Assembly: GCF_000315625.1 (NCBI RefSeq)
Contig: NW_005434641.1
Coordinates: 250,465-314,464 of the forward strand
DNA from: Guillardia theta CCMP2712
Taxonomy: Eukaryota; Cryptophyceae; Pyrenomonadales; Geminigeraceae
DNA: 64,000 nucleotides
Direction: 5' to 3'
The position numbers were made by a program, and so were the translations under genes. The notes under the pieces were generated by a model. The model had not been told where the DNA came from. It searched no databases and worked only from the letters and a program-made list of their open reading frames with translations. Positions 55,101 through 64,000 of this stretch are shown one piece after another. Positions within the stretch are counted from its first letter, which is position 1; each line of letters begins with the position of its first letter.

Positions 55101-57751
55101 TAGGCCCTTGCTCGCGTGCACGGTGAGCAGAGAGACCTGCTGCTGGAGCTCCTGCGACTGACCTCCTCCCTCTGCCACATCCTGCTGCTGCTGCTGCTGC
55201 TGCTGCTCCTGATTGTCCAAGAAGACGTCCTCGAGGAAGCGGGAGGTGGACGAGAGGCCTCTGTCAGGGTAGTGGAGAGCTGCTAGGAGGAGCTCCTTGA
55301 GGTTGGAGACCCTGCTCTCTCCGTCTGGTTCCTTGCGGTAGAACTCCTCCAGCCCGAGCTCCTGTACCACCACCTGGACCATCTCTGCTGGGGTGCAGAC
55401 GGAGACTTTGTCTGAGAACAGTCTCAGGGACCTGCTGAGATTGAGCAGGGAGTTCCGTTGCCTGGATGGGATTCCAATCTCCTCCTTCTCCTCCTTCTTC
55501 TCCTCCTCCTCCTCCAGAGACAGGATGAGTTGGGTTACCGACTGATTGCGCAGAGCAGCGAGGGCAACCAGCTTTTGGCGAGTCACTTCCCCTACCCCTC
55601 GGGTCGGCACGTTGAGGATGCGGAGGAGGCTCGCCGAGTCAAGGTCGTTGCAGAGGACGCGGAGGTACGAGAGGACGTCTCTGATCTCCCTCCTCTCGTA
55701 GAACCTCGTCGACCCGAGCACGCGATAGGGGATGCGATGTCTGCGCAGACAGTCCTCGAAGGCTCTGCATTGCTGGTTGGTGCGGAAGAGCACGCCGACG
55801 TCGCTGAAGGCCCCGATGCTCCCCCTCTCTTTCATCCTCATCACCTCCAATGTCACGAACTCCGACTCGTCCCTGTCATCGTATGCGCTGTAAACCTTGG
55901 CCTTCTCCCCTCCCTCGCGCATGGACCGAGTCGTCTTGTTGTGCCTGTTCCCCTGCCCCTGCTCGATCAGCGACTGAGCGATGGAAGTGATAGTCATCGT
56001 GCTCCGGAAGTTCTTTTCAAGCGTGCAGACTCGACATCTCTTCATCTCCCCGATGAAGCGCGCGAAGATGTCTGTCTGCGCTCCTCGCCAACCGTAGATG
56101 CACTGATCCTCGTCGCCGACCACGAACAACGTCCTCGTTTTCCTCCCTTCCTCGCTCCCCTCCTCGTCCTTCTCTCCCTCCTTCTCCCCCCCCTGTCCTT
56201 CCGCGTTCCCCTTGAACAGCAGTTTGATCAGGTCGTACTGCAGCAAGCTGATGTCCTGAAGCTCGTCCACCATCAAGTTCCTCCACTGCCGTCGGAACTC
56301 CCGCAGGACGTGAGGCAGCAGCAGCAGTCGCATCCCTTCCCGCAGCAGCATGTCGAAATCCAGCGCGTTCGCCCGCCTCATCGCTCGCTCGTACGCCCTC
56401 CTGATCTTGCTCAGCGCGATCCCGTTCCACTCCTTCCCGCCCAACTCCCCAGCTGACCCGTTGCCGTAAAGGGTCTCGGCGCTCAGAAGATTTCCCAGCT
56501 CGACGATGGCGCGTTTGTCGTACCTCTCGTGCCCCATCCCCAGCAGGGCGTCGGACAGCACGGTGTACTTCTCCTCGTTGCCGTAGATAGAGAAGCTGGG
56601 GGCGATTCCCAGCTCCTCTCCCCTCCTCCTGAGCAGGTTGGCGCAAAGTGAGTGGAAGGTCCCTGCAAAGAATCCACGGCGTCCCCAACCCCCTTGCCAG
56701 CTCCAGCCCAGCTGCTGGAGCCTTTCCTTCAGCTCGTTTGCGGCCTTGTTGGTGAAGGTGAGGGCGAGGAAGGAGTCTTGCGGCTGCTCGCGCTCAGTCC
56801 GCAGAAACTCCATCCTCCTCGTCAGCACAGTTGTCTTCCCCGAGCCCGGCCCAGCGATCACGACAGTCACGTGCTCTCTTGTCTCTCCCTCCTCCTCCTC
56901 CTGCTCGATCGCCTCCAGCTGCTCGTGGCTGAGCCCGTGTGCCCAATGCTCGCTATGAGCTTGCTCGTCTTGTGCTGGGGAGACGGAGCCAGTCTGTTGT
57001 AGGAGAGCAGCGTCGGAAGGTGGAGGAGGGGCTTGAGAAGGAACAGGAGCAGGAGAGGGAGGAGGAGGCGGAAAAGACGCGCTGTTCCACCACTCAGCCA
57101 TCTCGAAGGCGATGTCGACTTCCTAGAAGGAACTGAGACGTGGAGGAGCAAGGAAGACAAGTGTGAGACAACGAGGAAGGGATGTGGTTGAGAGGAGGAT
57201 TCTGAGAGGAGGAGAGGGGAGGTTGAGTGGAGGGGGAGGAGGAGGACAGGAAGGATGGGAGAAGGAGGACGGAGGAGGAAGAGGAGGGTGCAGGACTAAC
57301 CGCGACATCGAGAGACATCTTCCTATCTGACACGATGACGATGGGAGAAGCTGCAAGGATGTCAGACTTCAGGCGGGAGAGGTCAGTGAGGTACCTTGAG
57401 AGGAGATCCTAGAGGCAAACATATGAAGGTTCGACCTCCTGATATGAGGGGGCGCGTCCGCCTGGGGAGGAAGGTGAGGAGGAGGAAGAGGAGGAGGAAC
57501 CGTTGATCACTGTGCTTTCTTCTGTTGCTCTGCCTGAGACGATCTTGGCGGCGAGGAGTTGCAGAGCATCGTGTTGGTTGTTGGTGTTTGTTTCTGTTGG
57601 CGTGCCAGGTTCTTCAGAAGGAGGAGGAGGACTTGTGTGCGAGGGATTATCGATCTTGCTGCTCTCTGCTGTGTTCTGTGCCCAGCGTCATTGTCGAGAA
57701 TTGATTAAGTGTTGGTGGTGGTGTTGGTGGTGGTGGTGGTGGTGGTGGTGG

Positions 57752-57789
<38 letters not shown>

Positions 57790-57842
57790 CTCACCTCAGC
57801 ATGTTTGTCGTACAATGATGACCATTCTTCATGTCCGCGCAT
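52135..57842 (-). CDS. uvrD-uvrB: UvrD-type helicase fused to UvrB (excision repair)
   Basis: Seven exons: 57842-57795, 57675 to about 57436, 57408-57301, 57122-53592, 53544-53374, 53329-53114 and 53064-52135; about 1,747 residues. The intron after exon 2 could be 27 bp, or ~102 bp with an earlier donor. After ~150 unassigned residues comes a full SF1A helicase: GPGSGKTT (Walker A), [30 protein letters not shown] (motif II), [52 protein letters not shown]. UvrB follows in the same exon: [22 protein letters not shown], the beta-hairpin region [20 protein letters not shown] and [15 protein letters not shown]. Later exons give [39 protein letters not shown] and [18 protein letters not shown]. 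The C-terminal UVR motif of bacterial UvrB is not apparent. UvrB and UvrD act before and after UvrC incision; plastid function is inferred. Confidence 0.93.
57705..57787. repeat. (GGT)n(GAT)n microsatellite in an intron
   Basis: Lies within intron 1 (57676-57794, 119 bp) of the UvrD-UvrB gene. It makes poly-Trp, poly-Val and poly-Met frames on the + strand that are not real. Confidence 0.95.
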
Positions 57843-59032
57843 TCTTCGCTATAATGTTGAGTTACAACGAACCGACAAATCAAACAACAAAGGGGATGCT
57901 GCAAGAATCAGCTTGGAGCGAGGAGAGATCAACGGAAAAACATGAATCATAGTGTTCAGAAATGGAAGAAGCCAAGAGCAGGAAGGCAAGTATGAGGAGA
58001 GGAAGAGAACAAGAGGAGAGGAAGAGAACAAGAGGAGAGGAAGAGAGGAGAGGAGGAGAACAAGAGGAGAGGAGGAGAAGAGGAGATGGGGGATATGGAG
58101 CAAGAGGAGAAGAGGGAGCAAGACGAAGGGAGGAGAACGAGAGGTGGACGGGAGGAGGACGAGAGGTCTGCTACTCGTTACCCGCGGGCTGTAGATAGAA
58201 TCGCTCATGACTGGACGACTTGCCTTGAGCAGCCCAGCCTGAGGTCAGAAGTTCAGATGAGAAGATGTGAGAGGAAGGAGAACGCAGGAAAATAGGAGGG
58301 AGGAGGGAGGAGGGAGGAGGGAGGAGGGATAACAGGCGAAGGACAACGAAGAAGCAGGGAGTGCTGGGTAAGTAGGAGGTATCGGAAAGTAGGAGCAGGA
58401 GGAAGGAGGGAGAGAGAGAGCAAAGTGGAGAGCAGTGGACCTCTATCCGCATAGAGCTTGGGAGGAGGAAGGAGGAGCACTGAGAGGGGGAGAGGATCTG
58501 TAGCCCGGAATTGTTGTTGAAAGAGGAGAGAGCGAGAGAAAAGCAAAAGAAAACAGCCTGCAGAACGTTTCAGCTCTCCTGCCTCTTGCCTCCTCCTGCT
58601 TCCTGCTTCCTGTCTCCTCCCCCTCTCCCTCCTCCTTTCACTCTCCTCCTCGTTAAAACACTCCCAACAATCCATCCTCCTCCTACAATACCACCCTAGC
58701 TCCTTCCCTCCCCATCCTCCCTTTCTTCCCCCTTCCACACCCCCTCGCCTTGCTCCTCACCTCGACGTACTCAGGACGCCCAGCTCTCCCAAGGAACGCA
58801 CTGAGGACGTTGACGTGACTCTCTCCTCCCTCCAGCCATCATGTTACCTTCTCTCCTCTCCCCACATCCTCCTGCTCCTCTGCAGCCGGAACGCGATCCC
58901 CCGCTGGTTCGACAGAACCTTCGACATCTTCGTCGTTGAGAACCAAAGAGGCATGCTGCAATCCAACATACGTCATCTCCTCCCACTGCTACACCTGCTG
59001 CTGCTGCTGCTGCTGCTGCTCATCTGTGTCTC
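57843..59032. other. Intergenic, purine/pyrimidine-rich repeats
   Basis: 57960-58200 is gaggag/gaacaagaggag-rich and 58290-58340 is (gggagga)n; 58560-58750 is pyrimidine-rich. One fragment on the + strand near 58890-58960 reads RNAIPRWFDRTFDIFVVENQ after a good acceptor (ctgcag), so a stray or undiscovered exon is possible. I could not connect it to a gene. Confidence 0.4.
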
Positions 59033-59658
59033 TCACCTCCTCCACTTCCTTTCAGCTCGTCGGAAAATCTTCTGAAAACTGTCGACATGCTGTAGCATCT
59101 TAACAGGCTGGTCGCGTTCGCTCGTGACGTTGGAGCTCAAACTTGTCCCGTTGACTTCACTCAGATTTCTCTTCTGAAAATGCTCGATGATCGCAGACGC
59201 CTGAAGCTCGTCGACCCCCTGGCAGGGCTGCCACGTCAGCACCAGAGCCGAGCCCTCCACATCCAATACAACACAGCTTCGCCCTCCCTCCTTGACCCAT
59301 CGGTCAGTCACCGTCCCTTCTGTCTTTCTCACTTTCATCTTCATCATGCCTCGCAGCTCTTCTCTCCCCCGTCTCCTCGTCTCCTCGTCTCCTCGTCTCC
59401 TCCGCTCCTCGTCTCCTCCGCTCCTCGTCTCCTCCGCTCCTCCTTCCCCCTTCACCTCGACAGCTGCTATGTCTCCTTCTTCCGCTGTCCCAAGCGCCTC
59501 GATGGACCCGAACTTCTCAATCAGCTTCTTCCTCGTCTTCCTCTCAATCCCTGCGTAATCAGAATCATCTTGAAGAAATATCCATGCCGCTCCTCCGCTT
59601 CCTTCCCCTCCTCCCCCTCCTCCCTCCTTCCCCTCCTCTCCTTCCCCTTTTCCTGTTG

Positions 59659-59709
<51 letters not shown>

Positions 59710-61600
59710 ACATTCTCCTCCTCCTCCTTCCATCCTTTAGCCTCCTCTCTGAGCCCATTTTGGGTTGTCTCACCTGGGATCGCATCAAAAACGCTCCGAA
59801 GGTATTCGGAGCTCCGAAGGGAGCGATGGTGATAGACAGCAAAGGCATGGGCCTCGTCTCGACACTTCCTGCGACTTGGCATTACAAACGAGAGGAAGAA
59901 GCAAGTCTGACAAGAAGAGTGAGGTTGCAAGGTGTACGCCGAGAGCTGTGGAGACAAGATTCGATGACATCGTGAAGACAACAGCAATGGCGGTACAAGT
60001 ACGCAGAGGTGGCCAGTCATGTGGGGCAACTCCAGTAGTGGGGCATGCGTAAACTTGCCTCAACAGCAACATGGCAGCTGAAAAGATCCCTCCCTGCTCG
60101 CAGCGTCACCTCAGCTCAGGTCCAGCTCTCCTCACCTCAAAGTGCAGGGGTCGAGGATTGTCGGGGACATACACCTCCTCTCGCTGCTTCGCCAAGGACA
60201 GGAACGTCACTCTCTTCAGGATCTCCTCGCACCTCCCCGGGTCCGTCGAGTTTCGAATCGCCGCCATGACCGCCGCGAGCTATCAGGACATGAGCAGCAG
60301 CAACGCCACCTCCAGCTCGTCTACCTGCCCTCTCCCTCCGTCGATCAAGACGACGTCGGGGAGCGGGCTCGAAGGGATCGAGGAGTAGCTGCAATTCTCC
60401 CCTTTCTCTTCCCTCCCTTGCCTCTCATTCAGACCGAACCGTCTTATGATCGCCTCAGCAAGAGAAGCAAAGTCATCTGAATGGCCCGTTCGCACGTTGG
60501 CGCTTTCGATCCTAATCCACCTGTTGCCATTTTCAACATTTTTCCACCGCTCGTCTCTCAGTTTTCAGGAAACATTGATAATCACATCTCGTTATCTTCA
60601 AACACAACAAACATGTCGAGATCACCTCGAACGCAATCACCAACTTTACAAGGGGAACAGACATCTGCCGTTGTTTCAGTCCTCACCTGTAATATCTCGG
60701 AACGGGAAACCCATCGAGCAACATCGAGGAGGAAGCGATAGTTCCATACCCCTACCAAATCGCAGTCTCAGCCTTTCTCTTCATCTCTCTCCACCCACTT
60801 CCCGTCCTTCTTCCTTCTCCCCTTGCTCACCATCTGACTCATGACCCCTTACCGGTATCCTCTCCCCTCCTCTCCTCTCCTCTCCTCTCCCCTCCTCTCT
60901 TCTCCTCTCCTCTCCTCTCCTTCTTCTCCATCATTCCACTCTGCTCCCTTACCTGTATATGGCTGATATCATACCCCTCAATGATCCTCGGGGTCTTCTC
61001 CATCTTGAGCGTCGCACTCAGCTCTGCCAGCCCATCTATGATCGTTGCTATCAAACAAACTTCAGCTCTCTGCCATCCTCCCTCCTCTCCTCCTGCCTGA
61101 TTTCTGCAATCCGTTCCCGAGCGCGGCGGCTTGTTCAGAGAAGAGTCGCAGCGCGCTGGTCGAGTTCTTCTCATGCACGAGCTCCAGCAGTTCCCGGATG
61201 GCGTTCTGTGACATGTCAGACTCTGTTGGCTCGCAGTGCACAGGAGATCACGGGAGAAGAGTTGCTGTCTGGGAGAGAGGACTTTTTAGAGACATCCATC
61301 GAATCGCTGGACTCGTCGTCAGCGGAAAGGTTGCTTCCCTTGCTAGTTCTTACCTCAGTATGGCCTCTGCGACTGCCATGGCCTCCTCAGAGGCTCTCAG
61401 TCCCCTTCCTCCTCTCCGCGTCTCATTCTTCAGAGCGATCTCCCACAAGCAGCACATGTTGATGAACTTTCTCAACCTGCGGGGTCATGGCGTCACCCCA
61501 TACGAACAGGCGGGCCCGTCGAGCTTCCTGATGCAAATCTTGTTGGCGAACGATCGAGAGGCAAAGGGACCGTAGAGACGATCGACTTTCAGCCAGTCTG
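59033..61600 (-). CDS. uvrC: UvrC excinuclease subunit (C-terminal half clear)
   Basis: Multi-exon. In order on the minus strand: helical exons (EEAMAVAEAIL; MSQNAIRELLELVHEKNSTS), then RIIEGYDISHIQ, GTIASSSMLLDGFPVPRYYR, WIRIESANVRTGHSDDFASL, LPDVVLIDGGRGQVDELEVA, ILKRVTFLSLAKQREEVYVP, RDEAHAFAVYHHR, FDAIPG joined to IERKTRKKLIEKFGSIEALG, and QASAIIEHFQKRN, stop at 59033. These are the RNase H-like nuclease domain (Asp of GYDISH, Asp of IDGG, His of RDEAH all present) and the tandem helix-hairpin-helix of UvrC, which makes the 5' incision. The N-terminal GIY-YIG domain (3' incision) was not found; a weakly similar exon RLYGPFASRSFANKICIRK lies at 61450-61600, and the 5' limit is uncertain. 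(CAG)n and minisatellite blocks lie in introns. Same strand as UvrD-UvrB, about 1.2 kb upstream of it. Confidence 0.85.
59370..59455. repeat. Minisatellite (gtctcctcc/gctcctc units) in a UvrC intron
   Basis: Nine- to fifteen-bp units of gtctcctc and cgctcctc inside the 237-bp intron 59219-59455. Confidence 0.85.
59657..59710. repeat. (CAG/CTG)n trinucleotide repeat in a UvrC intron
   Basis: About 17 units. It lies between FDAIPG (donor g|gtgaga) and the HhH exon starting at 59550. The poly-Gln, poly-Ser and poly-Ala frames are therefore intronic, and the joined protein reads IPG-IERKTRKK, as in UvrC. Confidence 0.9.
60858..60926. repeat. (CTCCT)n minisatellite in a UvrC intron
   Basis: Tandem cctctcctct units immediately after the donor that follows GYDISHIQ. 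Confidence 0.9.
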
Positions 61601-61667
61601 AGCAGCAGAACGAGATCAGGACAGGCACCAACAACAGGAGGAGGAGAAGAGGAACGAGCAGAGCAAG

Positions 61668-62721
61668 ATGTCAGAAGCAGCAGCGCTGGAGGCGATGGAT
61701 ACGTCGCCTATCACCCCCTCACCTGACTTTGGAGCGCTCGATTGCAATCGAGGGAAGAAGCAGTTCCCCGAGAGGAGAGGAAATCGAAGGGGGAGGGAGG
61801 AACAGCTCAGATGCTCCGCGACTGTCAGGTTTCAGAAGAGGACAAGGGCAAGCTCTCGTTCACCCTCAGCCCCAGGGACGACGAGCTCTGACTTGCGTCT
61901 CTCCACCATCAGGTGCGGCGACGGCTGGCTCCATGCAAAGTTGATGAACCTGAGGAAGACATTGAATACAGCACATGACTGCGTCTGACGAACTGAAATT
62001 TATCCTTTCCCCCTCCCCCCCCTCCTCCGCCCTTCCCCTTCCTTATCCCCGCTTGCTATCCCCTCCCACACCCTCCTCACTTCTCCCTCCTCTTCTCCCT
62101 CCCTCACCATGGATGATGATGTGACCCTTTGCTGATGTTTCTTTCACCTTCCTTCAACCTCTTTCTTGACAGGCAAAGAAACGCCTGGGTTCTGAGGCAA
62201 TCATTACCACCAACACCAGTGCATTCCCTATATGTCTTGCTTACAAGGTCGTGAACATAAAAGATGCGCTTCTTCTGTACAGCCGAACTAGCCGCATGTC
62301 TTCGTCTGCACTTTGCGGCGAACGCTTTTGGCTTGAGAGCTTTTCCTGTGCATCGGGATATCAGATACTGCGCAGTAAAGAAATTCATCGAAGGATGACG
62401 AATAACAGGAAGAGAAGTATCGTAACACAGAACTATGAAACACAACAAGTGAAGACCTTTCTTGATCTGTTTCTTGTCCTCAATCCATCAGTGCTCGTCG
62501 GGAGATGTAGTTGGCCATCTCCCCCTCCTCCCCCTCCTTCGTCGCCAAGTCTTCTTCTCCTCCCTCGTCCTCGTCGTTCGCTCCTTTGCCCTCGTTGGTT
62601 GCTTCCCTTCTCTCCTCCTCCTTCTCCTCCTCCTCCCTCCAAACATCGCGCGCCTTGCTCCCCGAACATAGATCCTTGGAGGAACCTACAAACATGCCAC
62701 CCACCCCACTTCATTCCATAG
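61668..62721 (+). CDS. Unidentified protein, tentative two-exon model
   Basis: Exon 1 from ATG 61668 (MSEAAALEAMDTSPITPSPD) contains GDGWLHAKLMNLRKTLNTAH. A candidate donor at about 61982 leads, across a C-rich intron with acceptor ttcttgacag at 62172, to KKRLGSEAIITTNTSAFPIC, LAYKVVNIKDALLLYSRTSR and ERFWLESFSCASGYQILRSK, in phase. The last part (after about 62505) is low-complexity Pro/Ser, and the real stop may be earl­ier or spliced away. No family recognised. The model would make the gene divergent from UvrC, which conflicts with any UvrC exon beyond 61.67 kb. Confidence 0.38.
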
Positions 62722-63026
62722 AATGGTGTGGTGAAAGTACCCCTCCCTGAGACCCTACATGCATGAGAAATGAGATCCGTCCGACTGATGGAATGCACGT
62801 GAAGTTTTGAGAGGGGAAGGGGGAGGAGGAGGAGGAGGAGGAGGAGTAAGAAGGACTAGGAGGACACGCCAAGAAGAGGAGTTGGAGGAGGACAAGGGAG
62901 GAAGAGGGGTTAGAGGGAGGTGGTTGTAGAAGGAGGGAGAAGGGTTGAGTGTGGATCGAGTAGCGAAAGGAGAGGAGAGAGGTTGAACACAACGAAAGGG
63001 AGGGAGAGAGGGGGAGAGAAACAGGG
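62722..63026. other. Intergenic, purine-rich
   Basis: Includes a (gga)n run at 62822-62846 and further gagg-rich sequence. It presumably contains the promoter of the SET-domain gene. No coding signal. Confidence 0.4.
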
Positions 63027-64000
63027 ATGACGCATGCGACTCGGAGCAAGAAGTCACAGCAGCCATCTCATGCCGGCACAACACTGCGCGAGACGAAGAG
63101 GAGAAGACATACGGTCAAGCAGGAGGGGCAGGGGGAACAGGGGGAGAGGGAGCGCGGGTTCAGATCATGGCTGAACAAGGAAGGGTTTGTCCTCCATGAC
63201 TCCCTCGATCTGAGATTCTCCGGCAAGCTGATCGCTCTCTTGCTCCCTCTCCTCTTCCTTGACTGCTGAGGGCCGCAGGATCGCTTAATGGTGGAGGAGT
63301 CTTCGCCAGCAAGGCTCTGAGGAGAGGAGAGGTGCTGTGCACATGGCATGACGCGTCTCGCGGTGCGATGATGCTAGAACAGACAGCCGTCCTGATCCCC
63401 AAGAGAAGCTGCATCACCTGGATGACCTCCGGACTGCGAACACACCTGGAATCCATCTGTAACGGTCTATCCTCCTCCTCACTCCTCCTCACTCCTCCTC
63501 ACTCCTCCTCACTCCTCCTCTTCCTCACTCCTCCCCTCACCCCCCCCCTCCGGCCTCTTCCTCCTCCTCGTCCCTCCTTCTGATCCTCCTCCTCCCTCTC
63601 CTCCTCCTCTTTCTCCCCCCACCACGTTCTCGTTCATGTTCTTGTCTTCATACCCCATAATATCCATATAAAACTTCTCATCCCCTCCCCATTCTTCAGT
63701 CTTCCGCTTCTCCTGCTTCCTTCCACTCCTCCCCGCTCCCACTCTCCCACATTCCTGATCCTCTTCCCCAGACGTTACCGAGAGGACGATCAAGACGTTC
63801 TTCGCTGCACCTGCGTCTGTCAAGTTGACTTGCTGCCTCCTGTTTGAGATGTCCTTGCAAGAAAGGTTCCTCCTGAGAGGGGGAGGGGAAGGGGGAGGGG
63901 GGGGGGAGGAAAGATGCAGGGGGGGAGTCGTGGGGAGGAGTCGTGGGGGAGGAGGGGGAAATGGGGAAGGGGGGACCTCATGTCGTGCAGATTTCGAATC
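63027..64000 (+). CDS. SET-domain protein (SETD3/Rubisco-LSMT-like), 5' part
   Basis: Exon 1 63027-63222 (ATG 63027; basic N-terminus, then RGFRSWLNKEGFVLHDSLDL), exon 2 63279-63458 and exon 3 from 63772. The phases fit: SGSLNGGGVFASKALRRGEV, MLEQTAVLIPKRSCITW, then across a 313-bp intron VTERTIKTFFAAPASVKLTC and CLLFEMSLQ. The pattern W-L-x-x-x-G, G-G-x-F-A-S-K-x-L-x-x-G-E, I-P, LxxE matches the start of SET domains of the SETD3/LSMT protein-methyltransferase class. Intron 1 (63223-63278, 56 bp) has no GT; it begins g|gcaagc and ends gccgcag, i.e. a GC-AG intron. Intron 2 holds ctcctcact repeats. The gene runs off the window, so the catalytic motifs cannot be checked. Confidence 0.6.
63478..63535. 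repeat. (ctcctcact)n repeat in an intron
   Basis: Tandem ctcctcact units in intron 2 of the SET-domain gene, followed by further C/T-rich DNA. Confidence 0.85.

Noticed and set aside
58885-58965. Exon with RNAIPRWFDRTFDIFVVENQ, faintly like a carnitine acyltransferase motif
   Set aside because: A single short stretch in repeat-rich DNA with no neighbouring exons that fit; not enough to call a gene.
59521-60029. Poly-Gln, poly-Ser or poly-Ala protein near UvrC
   Set aside because: The (CAG)n block lies between a clear donor after FDAIPG and the acceptor before IERKTRKK, so it is intronic.
62500-62720. Possible GIY-YIG exon of UvrC on the minus strand (FVGSSKDLCSGSKARDV)
   Set aside because: It resembles only the YVG-x-x-x-x-L part and lies in low-complexity DNA beyond a tentative plus-strand gene; I could not connect it to UvrC by phase.
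1-64000. tRNA, rRNA or other structured RNA genes
   Set aside because: I looked for clover-leaf-like or conserved rRNA words and found none I could support by eye; a tRNAscan or Rfam search would settle it.

Overview
This is a nuclear scaffold of a microbial eukaryote. The genes are intron-rich and most introns are only 42-50 bp with GT-AG ends. Simple-sequence repeats are abundant, one 100-N assembly gap is present, and no operon is visible. The mix of genes (a polycystin channel, RWP-RK regulators, a WW-domain protein, and bacterial-type UvrB and UvrC) fits an alga with a plastid. A cryptophyte such as Guillardia theta is my best guess, but that is inference and not read directly from the sequence.

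Layout. 0-8 kb: the 3' tail of an unknown gene, then a large IQ-LRR-C2 protein on the minus strand (1781-5332), then about 2.9 kb of repeats. 8-24 kb: a mosaic array of six RWP-RK transcription-factor copies (+ strand), several with a convergent sulfotransferase-like gene or fragment downstream. Copies A, C and D keep an open RWP-RK frame; B, E and F are frameshifted. Only the last sulfotransferase (22722-24107) looks whole. 24-29 kb: a TMEM53/DUF829-like protein (+) convergent with a polycystin/TRPP channel (-). 29-37 kb: splicing factor SF3B2 (+), a small coiled-coil gene (-), a tandem-WW protein (+) and ZNHIT2 (-); SF3B2 and ZNHIT2 both relate to spliceosome assembly. 38-46 kb: a membrane-anchored 2OG-Fe(II) oxygenase (+), an IQ/coiled-coil protein (-) and a signal-anchored unknown protein (-). 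46-52 kb: GC-rich islands flank a 2.7 kb palindrome with four intronless copies of a 38-residue cysteine-rich protein, arranged head-to-head and tail-to-tail; a fifth, intron-containing paralogue lies outside it. 52-61.6 kb: a gene of about 1,747 codons fusing a complete UvrD-type helicase to UvrB, followed on the same strand by UvrC. 61.6-64 kb: an unidentified gene and the start of a SET-domain protein.

The most striking content is the bacterial-type nucleotide excision repair locus. UvrB (damage verification), UvrD (post-incision removal) and UvrC (dual incision) are products of two adjacent genes, and two of the three activities sit on one polypeptide. The other two unusual features are the shuffled RWP-RK/sulfotransferase array and the palindromic quartet of mini-genes. 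Intron positions were deduced by hand from reading-frame continuity and splice-site dinucleotides; where I could not close a gene model, the entry says so.
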